Of a stretch of 64,000 bases of DNA, positions 1 to 11,000 are shown piece after piece. Location of the stretch: positions 9,405,821-9,469,820 of the forward strand of contig NC_064043.1 of NCBI RefSeq assembly GCF_932526225.1, written 5' to 3'. Numbering within the stretch: position 1 is the stretch's first letter; every line of letters begins with the position of its first letter. A program made the translations under genes and the position numbers. This DNA comes from Nematostella vectensis (Eukaryota > Cnidaria > Anthozoa > Actiniaria > Edwardsiidae). The notes under the pieces were generated by a model. It did not search any database and was not told the origin of the DNA. It was given only the letters and a program-made list of their open reading frames with translations.

Positions 1-7
1 TGATACT

Positions 8-150
8 GATGGTGGTGGTGGTTGTGGTGGTGGTGGCGGCGGTGGCGGCGGCGTCGGCGGTGGCGGCGGCGGTGGTGGTGGTGGTGGCGATGATTGTGAA
101 GATGGTGGCGGCGATGATGGTGAAGATGGTGGCAGCGATAATGATGGTGA
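8..150 (+). repeat. GGT/GGC-rich trinucleotide microsatellite
   Basis: Imperfect (GGT/GGC/GAT)n tract inside the DDX11 intron that opens the window. It is G-rich on the + strand and has no convincing coding content. The rest of the stretch to base 387 shows nothing recognisable. Confidence 0.85.
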
Positions 151-387
151 TGAAGGTGTAAGAAAGGTTTTTGGAAAGATGACATGGTGACAATTATTTT
201 GATAGCAATGGTGTTGTTGGTTATGGTGATGATGAACTAATATGATTATCGTGAAGATAATTCTTAGAAATATTGTATTAATTACACTTTGCGGTGTCTA
301 GCTCTATTCTATATGTCATATATAGAGATTAATGGCTATGCATAGTGACATCATTTCATGTTGTTTGATAACTTTCTCGCCCTGCAG

Positions 388-3300
388 ATCTCCTGCGCTT
401 TCTCTCAGCTCTCACAGTATCTGCAGCGTTACAGGTATGTCTTATACAGCACTCCTGTCATGCCTTTGCATGTCTGAAATCTATGCTCCTTTTTATATAA
501 ATAATTTTTTTCTCCTTTTCAGATCTCGGCTTAAAGCAAAGAACTTGATGTACATCAAGCAGCTTTTATACATTCTCTCTCATTTCATCACCTGTCTTGG
601 AGGTACGATCGCTGCTTTATTATACACATGTAATGTCATTTGCTATTTATATGTTGTATGTAAGACAGCAATCAAGAAGCCTTGCAGAATACGCAACGTA
701 TCATTAACACCCTTGATACGGCGGTCCAGTCGAAAGGGTCTGATCCGAGTTATTCGGTCTCGTGTTTTGCAGGTAAAGCGCCAGGTGGTATTAAAACTTC
801 AAGTAACGAAAATGGTGCATTTAAACCAGTCCAAGGTAAGTTTTCCTCCCTATATATTTTAGTTGCTCTTTCAAGTAGAACGAGGAACACGTAATCTCGT
901 GTTTGTGTCCTTTTTATAGGAGACGTCCAACTGAAAAGCATCAATGACTTTCTCTTTATGGCGCAAATCGACAATATGAATCTGTTTAAGGTACAAATTT
1001 AAATCCCTTTCAACACCTTGCCCTAAAATTGTTTTACTAAAAACTGGAATAGGAAAATCTTAAATTAACTACTCTCGAAATCAATTCTTGATAAACTGAC
1101 ACATTTCTCTCAGGTCTGCAAATATTGTGAACGAAGTATGATTTCTAAAAAGGTAAGCTTATAACTTTTTTACGTTTATCTTTTAGATAAGAATTGAGAA
1201 TTTATCTTTGCAAATTGAATTATTCCTAATTTATTTTTCAGCTAAATGGCTTTGTTGACAAATACAAGGATGAGCTATCCGACCCAGGTTAGCCTTCTAG
1301 CCGCCTTTCCATTATTCTGTCCCACCGCCCATGAATTGTGGAGTCACTGCTTCTTTCTGTCTCTCATCGTCCCATTCAATCCAGACCTTGTAATTCTACA
1401 GATGCCCGTGTTACGGAGGAGTCCTATCAAAGCTTCACGTCCCCTCTCAAGTTCATTGAGAACTTCCTTGAGGCGCTGACCAATGCGGACGAAAATGGGC
1501 GTGTGGTGGTGAGCAAGCAAAACAGGCGTGCCGCATCGTCTGTCAAGTTTCTTTTGCTGAACCCCGCTGTTCACTTCACCAGTGTGGTAAAGGAAGCCCG
1601 CGCGGTCGTGGTGGCGGGTGGTACGATGCAGCCTGTAAGTGGCGCAACCCGTAGACATAAGAACCTAGGGGGGGGGGGCACGATACAGAAACAATAAGAA
1701 AACATTATGGGCACAGCCTCGCCTCTACTGGTCATTTCCTTATAATTTTTGAAAATATTGGGGGGGGGGGCACGTGCCCCCAGTGCCCTACCCCCTGCTA
1801 CGGCGCTATAGACAGCCATACTTTTGTTATTTTTTCTTTTAAAAGACAGTTTAAGTGATAAAATTTTGAAATAACCGCCTAAGTTTAATATTTTATTTAC
1901 CAAATTCAATAAAAATATCGCGATAGCTTCCCTAAATCAGCGGATGGAATTGGATGCTTTATTACACTTATGGTATTTTGCGGTAGGAAGCAAAAGGACG
2001 ACTGACAGCTGATATTTTGCGACGAATGTCTCTCTCTAGGCAGTATGTGTACAACAAAACGTTATAGCCTTCCAGAGATTTGACAAATGTTTCACTTAAA
2101 ATCGTGTAGAAAAAAAACGGTTATCAAAGCAATATTTCGTGACTAGGATTGTGATATCTTAAAAGATTTTAGTATATAATGGTAAGAATGATTACCACAA
2201 GAGTAAAACAAAGAAAATAATATGCGATACACTAATCATGGCCTGGTTATCGAGTTCTTCAAGTTATTCCTAGGGTCATGTTAGTATAGACCACATGATA
2301 TTAGATATTAGCAGTTGTGGCAAAACGAATCATATGTACTCCAGATGGCTATTTACGATGTGACGGGGTTCTCCACTTGTTTCTGACAGACTTCCGAGTT
2401 CAAGAATCAGCTGTTTGCGTGTGCCGGGATATCCGCTGACCAAGTTCACGAGTTCGCCTGTGGTATGCTATCTCTTAGAACGAGACACACTCGTTCTCCC
2501 TGGTGTCAGTGGGTCTCTTTACTGTTGCGATCGACATGACGGAAAAAGGGGAACATGCGCACTTCAAAGAGATGGAGAGAGAAGATATAATTTCTTACAA
2601 TGGCCATTAGCTTCTTGTATTTAGGACTGATTTTCCCTTTTCAAAACAAACATTAACGTGAGGCCGAAATGCATATAACCAGATTTTGACTTTTTAATAT
2701 ATTTTTTTCCTTGATCATCCTTGCGCTGTGTATGAGCTCAGGGACGAAAAGCTCAAATTTCAATGACACTTTACAAAAAGTCGCATCAATTAAAAAAGAT
2801 CACATTTGATATTTTGTTTGATTTTACTCACTAAGTACTTAGGGGAATTTTCCGCCTTATTTGATGTGAAATGAGCTTTTTGGAAACGCGTTTGTCGCGT
2901 TTTTCCGTCATGTTGTTGCGATCACTATACCCCCTGCTCTTTCGTCCTGCCGCCTTTTTCATCTTCCATCTACCCGACCCCAATACACAATAGTCATGAA
3001 TAAAAATACTGTAACAACAGAAATCGGCGAAAAATTGTAGAAACGATTTGAAATTTCTGAAAGGATGCCTTAAGATTAATTTAACAGTCAAATGGGATCT
3101 TGCTTTTTTTTTAATCGTACAATTGTGTTCTCCAAACTTTCAATGCATTGGACTACATACGACTAAAATAATACTTGTGATACAAATCTCAATTGTTGAA
3201 AATGCGATTGAAAATAAGACATGCTCAGTTGTGATTTTTGTTGATAGGCCACGTGATCAAACCCGAGCACCTCCTTGCGATCGCTCTGGATAAGGGACCT

Positions 3301-6300
3301 TCAGGAACCTCACTAGACTTCACCTACCAGACCAGGGACACTCCACAACTGGTACACAATTCTAGACATTGATTAATGGCCCAGGGGCATATAACGTAAC
3401 TGCTCGCGAATAAGCGCCTCCCTCGAAAAAGAACCTGCCCTAATAAGCTCCTCGCCTAAGAGGAAAAATACGAATAATTGCCTCCTCCGAATAATCGCCT
3501 CGCCTAAGACATGGACAAATGAATAAGCGCTGGGCATCAGCACAGCATTTTCTATTCCACAGTGAATGGTTGTTAAATGAACCACATAACTTGTAGAACG
3601 ACAACTAAACCATATTGATGTGGTTGCTGCACATTGAGTCATCGATGGACAGTAGTGACACCCAAATGATTTTATGATTAATCGCTCTACGGTTAAAGTT
3701 TTTGATGAGTGGTTTTGTGGTTCTTCTGGTTCAAAGTGGTTCTTGATGATCAATCATTTTGCGGTCCTTGTGGTTCTTATGATTGAAAATGTTCTCGATG
3801 ATGCCGTTTCGTTACTTGATTTTACTTGAAATTCTTTTCAGATAGAAGAGTGTGGCCGCGTGCTGATCAACACATGCGCAGTTATTCCCGGTGGAGTGGT
3901 TTGTTTCTTCCCTTCTTTCGACTATGCTCAGAAGGTCTATACACATTGGCAACAGAAAGGCATCTTGGACAAGCTGAATTCTAGGAAAAAGGTAGAGTAG
4001 AACACGTGGACAGGTCAAATTCCAGGAAAAGGTACAATATAAACCCGTTTATAAGGAAATAATTATGGTCAAGTACAATTCCAGGAAAAAGCACAGTTGG
4101 ATCCCCGTTTATAAGTGCATAAGTATAGTAAGCAAGAGTCGAACCCCTGTTAAAAAGTTTAAATGTAGGGTTGGAAAGATAAATTCCAGGAAATAGATTT
4201 AGAAGGACCCCGTTAGTAAGGACAGAAGTCAGATATGCTGAACTCTGGCAAATAAGCACAATAGAACCCGTTTATACATTACACTGGCACCCTGGAAAAA
4301 CGGAATTGCAGGAGTTGTACACTGCTTATGTCTATTTCTGTTACAGGTTTTTCAGGAACCGCGCAAAGCGGGCCAAGTCGAGCAAGTGTTGGCTTCATAT
4401 TCCACCCATATCAAGGTATCTCATCGGTTTGGTACAGGCCGAATCCTGGCCCTGACTTCGGGGATTTTTGTGATCATATGTCTGGGTTTAGGTAAAGGTG
4501 TCTCCTATGAGTTGGTGTTCGTATTCATGTCTTCTTTGATACGTCTTTATGAGTTTAAGTCTTCTTGAGTATGAAAACTAGACTGCACTGTTGCAAGTTG
4601 TACAACAATTACCGTATTCCCTGTAGAAAACAACCTTTGGTAGTGGACCTTAAAAACCCCTAGTGAGCCAGAACTTTGTTGGAGTTTTCAATCAATTCTG
4701 GAAGACATTGTAATACGAAGAAATTTCGAAATAACCATTTAAAAACAAAGATGTTATACTACTAAGTCAATTTAATCGAAAAAATCGGGATAGCTTTCCC
4801 AAATCGGCTAATATATATAGCTTCCCCATATATCGCAATAACTTCCCCAAATCAGCCGATGGACACCATTTTGCTAGGATGACATAATGGCGGCCGCAGA
4901 GACATTTTAAGACCACAGGGCCTTTGTGTTGCCAACTGACAATAATAAAAATCGATTTCTGTGTGTTTTGTAGAAGTGCATGGCCCAGGCTGAACAAGAA
5001 GGGAAGGCTGTTCTCAATGGTGCAATTCTGTTATGTGTGGTGGGTGGGAAAATGAGCGAAGGAATTAACTTTTCCGATGATTTGGGAAGGTAATTACCAT
5101 TAACATCACCAACACTTTCATCCCCATTGTTGACTTTACCTTTCATTACACTGGGCACTCGCCTTTTATCCCATCTACACAAAAACACATATTCCTGTTG
5201 CAACGAATGCAACATGAAAATTATTGTCGTCCCCATAGGCCAATATATGCTCACGTTTCAAATAAAAATTATCGGACAAGGGTCGTGTTGATTAGGCTCG
5301 CCAGTGTTGAAATTCCACAAGAAATTCTCAGGTCAGCTGATGCTTTTTAAACCCTTAAAGATATAGAAACATACAATAACAAAAAACAGACAGGGAAGGA
5401 AGACTAATGCCTTCAAAAAAATTTTTATGCCAATATGCTAGTAAAGATCATGATGTTCCATACAATATCCTGAACACCGTACTTTCCTAAACCGTCATAT
5501 ATCTGACTTGCTATATTATTGTTGTTGCTTTCGAGGGTGTAGTTTGGTCGGGTTTTACATCTATCATAAGTCTAGCTTGCTGAATGATTATTTTTCAGAT
5601 GTGTAGTTATGGTGGGGTTACCGTATCCAAATATCAACTCTCCAGAGTTGAAAGAGAAGATGAAATACCTGGACTCCACTGTGGGGGTAATGATATCCAA
5701 GATCAGGAATGCTTTTTTTTATTTATAGACTTTATCCATATATCAACATGTATAATACCTATGAAGCATTAAAAACAGCATTACAAAAGTGATAAAAATA
5801 GCAATAATATTCATTAAGAACACACTTAGAGTTTACGTTTCAGAACTTATCACACATAAAACAATATTTTTATGCTATTTGAGCCTGGGTATCTTCTTAG
5901 CATGTTCTTAGAATTTGGTGAAATTTCATGCTGAACGTTCTTATCAGAAAGATTCTTATAAAACAAAAAGAGTGTATTGTGTGTTAGGCGCTTTGGAAAC
6001 TATCCCTCAATGTCTCAATTTCCGCAATGCCAAAACTAGCACCTGCTCATATGTCTCTGTTTGACAGCCAAAAGCAGGCCAGGCTCATTATGAAAATTTG
6101 TGCATGAAGGCAGTCAATCAGTCCATAGGTAAGAAACACCGAAAAATATACCCAAATGCCTTTTATCAGATAAGAGGGGACTTGGCGCTAAGAGATCACG
6201 TGACTTGTGGCAAACAAGCGCACGCATGTGTTTTAAGCGGCACAACAGCAACAAAAAACATTTTATTTAGCGCTTAAGAATGAAGCAAGATTTTTTTCCG

Positions 6301-6815
6301 AAAGGGCTTATTTTCATTTATAGATTTTATTTTTTCGTCGTTCTCTGACGTGTCGGGCGCAGTCTTTTCTGTATTTTTCCGAAAAGGCCACTTGATCTTC
6401 TAGCGCAAGTCCCCTGTTAGGGTCGAAAGGAAAGAAATAAATGTAGAGGAAATGGAGAAAAAAATTTCAACAAGACTTGAGCTTTACAAAGGTGGACCCC
6501 ATTGTCTCATTGGCGCATGTTCATAGGTCGTGCTATTCGACACCGTCAGGACTACGCCACGATATTACTACTGGATCCACGATACAACACTCATAGAGTC
6601 AGCGGTAAACTGCCAGGCTGGATCGCGAGTCGTTTGCAGCACCATGCGCGGTTTGGCCCCGCCTTCGGCACCATCCGCAAGGTACGAACTATTCACTCGT
6701 ACTTATTTATAGGAAACCACAATAAATTGAAGCTTTTTCATTTTTTACGTTGAATTTGCAGTTCTTTGTGGACAAGCGGTCGCCCGCTGCAAGTATCACA
6801 AACGTTTCACCCTGA
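388..6815 (+). CDS. DDX11: DDX11/ChlR1 DNA helicase, C-terminal 514 residues (5' part outside window)
   Basis: ATP-dependent 5'-3' DNA helicase of the XPD/FANCJ Fe-S family, acting in the nucleus in sister-chromatid cohesion and replication. Exons: 388-434, 523-602, 677-835, 920-990, 1114-1152, 1242-1287, 1402-1634, 2390-2462, 3248-3351, 3842-3991, 4347-4415, 4974-5089, 5599-5686, 6068-6128, 6527-6681, 6762-6815 (stop TGA). All junctions are GT-AG and phases agree. Recognised stretches follow the order of human DDX11: [72 protein letters not shown], helicase motif V ([18 protein letters not shown]), [18 protein letters not shown], and motif VI ([15 protein letters not shown]). Walker A, the Fe-S cysteines and DEAH lie upstream of the window. 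Human DDX11 is about 900 residues, so just over half is here. The start of the 677 exon (between motif blocks) is the least certain junction. Family assignment is very secure. Confidence 0.95.
2534..2913. mobile_element. MITE copy 1 with ACATGACGGAAAAA terminal inverted repeats
   Basis: Begins ACATGACGGAAAAA and ends with the inverted form TTTTTCCGTCATGT. The 9-mer GTTGCGATC sits one base outside each end, which looks like a target-site duplication. Roughly 380 bp, no transposase. A second copy in the same orientation lies at 11101-11467. The 8-10 bp duplication would suit a Mutator- or hAT-like mobiliser, but this is inference. It lies in a DDX11 intron. Confidence 0.8.
3967..4290 (+). repeat. 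Degenerate tandem repeat copying the DDX11 exon end and splice donor
   Basis: About five diverged copies of a unit that begins in the exon ending at 3991 and crosses its splice donor. The core AATTCTAGGAAAAAGGTAGA (exon end plus donor) recurs as AATTCCAGGAAAAGGTACA near 4019 and AATTCCAGGAAAAAGCACA near 4079, and in weaker form near 4184 and 4243. Spacing is irregular (about 40-105 bp). At least one copy keeps a GT donor (GGTACA). Confidence 0.75.
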
Positions 6816-6892
6816 TTAAAGATTCCAGAGACAAGATGTACGGAAAAATTAGACAGTACATACATAAAAGGCAACATTTGACGAAAAGGGGA

Positions 6893-7085
6893 CAAGTCCT
6901 CTGCCCTAGGTACGCGACTACGAGCCTCTTGTACCCTGGATACCAGTCCTCTTCCCTAGGTACGCGTTTACGGGCCTCTTGTACCCTGGGTACCAGTCCT
7001 CTGCTTTAAGTACGCGACTACGAGCCTACTGTACCCTGGGTACTAGTTTTCTGCCCTAAGTACAGGACTACGAGCGTTTCGTACA
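6893..7085. repeat. Tandem repeat (about 55 bp x 4) in the DDX11 3' flank
   Basis: Four imperfect units, each carrying the pattern TCCTCTGCCCTAGGTACGCG followed by GACTACGAGCCT and TTGTACCCTGG. It starts about 80 bp after the DDX11 stop codon, so it probably lies in or near the 3' UTR. Each unit contains TAGGTACG or AAGTACG. Confidence 0.8.
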
Positions 7086-7677
7086 CAATTTGTTTTCCTC
7101 CAATATGAGGATCTTTCCGCACGAAATGTTCCCGTAGAACTTTCAGACTATCTTGGTGGTGATCATTTGATGAGTGCGGTAAACTCGCGTTTCCCATCAA
7201 TACCGTAAATTGTTGTTCATGGAAAAAAAGTTTACATGTTAACGAATGTTAACTGGATATTCAAAGTGGCTCTTGTGAACTTATAAAATGCCCTCAATAT
7301 TACTGAGGTAGACTTTATATTTGTCATTTGGCTCATACATTGGACGTCAATAGGTGCCTCGAATGTATGTAAATATAAAATGATTGTAGTTGTTAAGGTC
7401 CTTGGAAATATGTTCGGAATTGTATAAAAAATGAGGAAAAAAATAACAGTCAATTCGCATAAGGTTTGTACATTTATTTATGATAGTTTTGGTATCCAAG
7501 TTGTGATAGATTAGTTTTTTTGTGTGTGTTGTTCAAATCATTGGGCGGTAACGTATAAGCCCCTTTAAGACAAGGTTATAAAGGTTACCTTTGTTTTGTG
7601 AGCGTACGTTAAAAACAGATATAAGATGCAGTCAAACCTCTATAAAGCGGGCATCCTCTAATGAGGGGGTCAAGTCC

Positions 7678-7941
7678 CAGGCCCGTATCCAGGGGGGGGG
7701 GCGAACGCACCCCCCCTTCCCCCACACCCACACACAACGGCCGAAGGTCCACTTCCGGTTCTCAATAGACATGCTATTTGTAGACAAAACTATAAAGCAT
7801 AAGCTAGATCACTCTGAGATGTAGCCAAATCCCACAATAAACGTACTGTGGAATTACTGTAAAGGCATTAAAAAATCCCTTTTTGTTTTTTCGCGGGTGT
7901 CAGATTTTTATCAGAGAACTCACCAGAAAAGTCCGAGCTCG

Positions 7942-7972
<31 letters not shown>

Positions 7973-7997
7973 AAGAAAAATCCTTGGTACGGGCCTG
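7678..7997. mobile_element. MITE-like element with CAGGCCCGTATCCAGG termini
   Basis: The left end CAGGCCCGTATCCAGG is mirrored by CCTTGGTACGGGCCTG at the right end. The interior contains homopolymer G and C runs, including a long poly-C tract near 7940-7970, and no coding capacity. It sits within 50 bp of the AMT stop codon, so it may contribute to that transcript's 3' end. Confidence 0.65.
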
Positions 7998-8044
7998 CAG
8001 TCCCGAATCTTTCCGCTAACATAATATACTCTGTAAAAGTGACC

Positions 8045-11000
8045 TTATTCAAGTGTAACTTCGTGTGGTTTATCAGATAATCCCTCTTCGATGGCAGGGC
8101 TACAAACGACGGACTCTTCATCATTGGTCACTCCTGGAAGCTTTAAACCCTTGTTTTCAAAACTCAGCAAAGCTGGTTCATCCTTAATCTCGCTGTCTGG
8201 AAAGTCCTCGAAATTTAGTTTGCCGTTTAGGATTTCCTGTTTCCGTATATCGTACTTCCCTAAATGCATCCGCTTTCTTCTAAACGCTCCTTCAACATCG
8301 ACGCTACTCCTTTTAGTGACTTGCTCGGATACGATAATTCCGTTTGACTCGTCAACGATTCCCCCAGTTTTAGGAGGGCTCGAGCTTACTTCTTCGGGTC
8401 CTTGGAATTCTTCAAATTCCAAGAAATCGTACTTGATTCCATGCTCATAGTCGTCCGCTCCGAGCAACTCATTCTCAAGGGTAACCCGCAAGGGAAAGAT
8501 CTTGTCAATCAATTTCAGCTCCAGAAACGTCGTTACCGCTCCCCAGCTCACGACGGCCACGATAAGAAGTAGCTGAACTCCCAGGAACCTCCACGGCCCG
8601 CCTTTAAAGACTCCATAAGAATTTGAGAATCTGCCCTCCAAAGTGTCTTTCTGTTGACAAGGTTTGAAAACTTCTTAAACCTCCTTAAGACTGTACACAT
8701 TTAGAATTTTCACTCACAACGTATTTATGATAAGCAGTATAGCAGATTGATTAGTGTTATTGGAAATCATCAACTAAACAGGTTTAAGGTTCTATGGGAA
8801 TATCTGACCTCCGATGGATTTTGGGCCGGACTTGCCCCATATTTTTCCTGATATACCCATCTTATCCTAAACTTTTATTGGGCTTGTTCTATACTTGTAT
8901 AAACGCTTACAATATGCGTTACTACAGTGAATTGTGGCAGCCAAAAGAGCCTCCCCACTTGAGAAATACTGTATCCGTCTCTGAGTCGGCTCTGCGAACA
9001 TGCCCACAACAAAGAGTACCCACATACACTAGAAAAAGCCTGTATCCGTCCCTGAGAACTATTGCTCGTTAGTTGGTTCTCACCTCGGCGAACAAGCCCA
9101 CAGCAATGAGGCCCCCTATACACTAGAAAAAGCCTGTATCCGTCCCTGAGAACAATTGCTCGTTAGTTGGTTCTCACCTCGGCGAACAAGCCCACAGCAA
9201 TGAGGCCCCATATACACTAGAAAAAGCCTGTATCCGTCCCCGAGAACTATTGCTCGTTAGTTGGTTCTCACCTCGGCGAACAAGCCCACAGCAATGAGGG
9301 CCCCATATACACTAGAAAAAGCCTGTATCCGTCCCTGAGAACAATTGCTCGTTAGTTGGTTCTCACCTCGGCGAACAAGCCCACAGCAATGAGGCCCCAT
9401 ATACACTAGAAAAAGCCTGTATTCGTCCCCGAGAACAACTGCTCGTTAGTTGGTTCTCACCTCGGCGAACAAGCCCACAGCAATGAGGGCCCCATATACA
9501 CTAGAAAAAGCCTGTATCCGTCCCCGAGAACTATTGCTCGTTAGTTGGTTCTCACCTCGGCGAACAAGCCCACAGCAATGAGGCCCCATATACACTAGAA
9601 AAAGCCTGTATTCGTCCCCGAGAACAATTGCTCGTTAGTTGGTTCTCACCTCGGCGAACAAGCCCACAGCAATGAGGGCCCCATATACACTAGAAAAAGC
9701 CTGTATCCGTCCCCGAGAACTATTGCTCGTTAGTTGGTTCTCACCTCGGCGAACAAGCCCACAGCAATGAGGGCCCCATATACACTAGAAAAAGCCTGTA
9801 TCCGTCCCCGAGAACTATTGCTCGTTAGTTGGTTCTCACCTCGGCGAACAAGCCCACAGCAATGAGGCCCCCTATACACTAGAAAAAGCCTGTATCCGTC
9901 CCTGAGAACAATTGCTCGTTAGTTGGTTCTCACCTCGGCGAACAAGCCCACAGCAATGAGGCCCCATATACACTAGAAAAAGCCTGTATCCGTCCCCGAG
10001 AACTATTGCTCGTTAGTTGGTTCTCACCTCGGCGAACAAGCCCACAGCAATGAGGCCCCATATACACTAGAAAAAGCCTGTATCCGTCCCTGAGAACAAT
10101 TGCTCGTTAGTTGGTTCTCACCTCGGCGAACAAGCCCACAGCAATGAGGGCCCCATATACACTAGAAAAAGCCTGTATCCGTCCCTGAGAACAATTGCTC
10201 GTTAGTTGGTTCTCACCTCGGCGAACAAGCCCACAGCAATGAGGCCCCATATACACTAGAAAAAGCCTGTATTCGTCCCCGAGAACAATTGCTCGTTAGT
10301 TGGTTCTCACCTCGGCGAACAAGCCCACAGCAATGAGGGCCCCATATACACTAGAAAAAGCCTGTATCCGTCCCCGAGAACTATTGCTCGTTAGTTGGTT
10401 CTCACCTCGGCGAACAAGCCCACAGCAATGAGGCCCCATATACACTAGAAAAAGCCTGTATTCGTCCCCGAGAACAATTGCTCGTTAGTTGGTTCTCACC
10501 TCGGCGAACAAGCCCACAGCAATGAGGGCCCCATATACACTAGAAAAAGCCTGTATCCGTCCCCGAGAACTATTGCTCGTTAGTTGGTTCTCACCTCGGC
10601 GAACAAGCCCACAGCAATGAGGCCCCATATACACTAGAAAAAGCCTGTATCCGTCCCTGAGAACTATTGCTCGTTAGTTGGTTCTCACCTCGGCGAACAA
10701 GCCCACATCAATGAGGCCCCATATACACTAGAAAAAGCCTGTATTCGTCCCTGAGAACAATTGCTCGTTAGTTGGTTCTCACCTCGGCGAACAAGCCCAC
10801 AGCAATGAGGCCCCATATCCCGGCAAACGCATGAGTGGGCACACATCCCACGGGGTCGTCTATCTTCAGCTTCTCCAGTAGGGAACACCCTGAGCATGCT
10901 ATGAGAGCCCCTATGCTCCCAATAACGAGGGCCTCCCATGGGCGCGCCACCGAACAGATGGCTACGGAGAAAGCAAAGGGAAACCTTTTCGTACTAGATT

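Larger units (their letters stand above)
6816..8044. other. Intergenic region between convergent DDX11 and AMT genes
   Basis: No gene recognised. It holds the DDX11 3' flank (ATTAAA directly after the stop at 6816), a tandem repeat at 6893-7085, AT-rich sequence around 7200-7660, and a MITE at 7678-7997 just beyond the AMT stop codon. Confidence 0.7.

Noticed and set aside
1638..1800. Possible MITE around two poly-G tracts after a DDX11 exon
   Set aside because: The ends (GGCGCAACCCGTAG and CTACGGCGC) match only partly and no target duplication is visible.
1860..4865. Similarity between about 1860-1955 and 4730-4865 (CGATAGCTTCCC, AAATCAGC, GATGG)
   Set aside because: Probably fragments of a dispersed repeat, but boundaries could not be defined, so not annotated.
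7883..8124. Overlapping frames with poly-Pro or poly-Gly around 7940-7970
   Set aside because: Caused by a poly-C/poly-G tract inside a MITE.
9000..10800. CRISPR-like appearance of the 94/95-bp array
   Set aside because: Eukaryotic context. The units are contiguous near-identical copies with no unique spacers, and the unit derives from the adjacent AMT exon.
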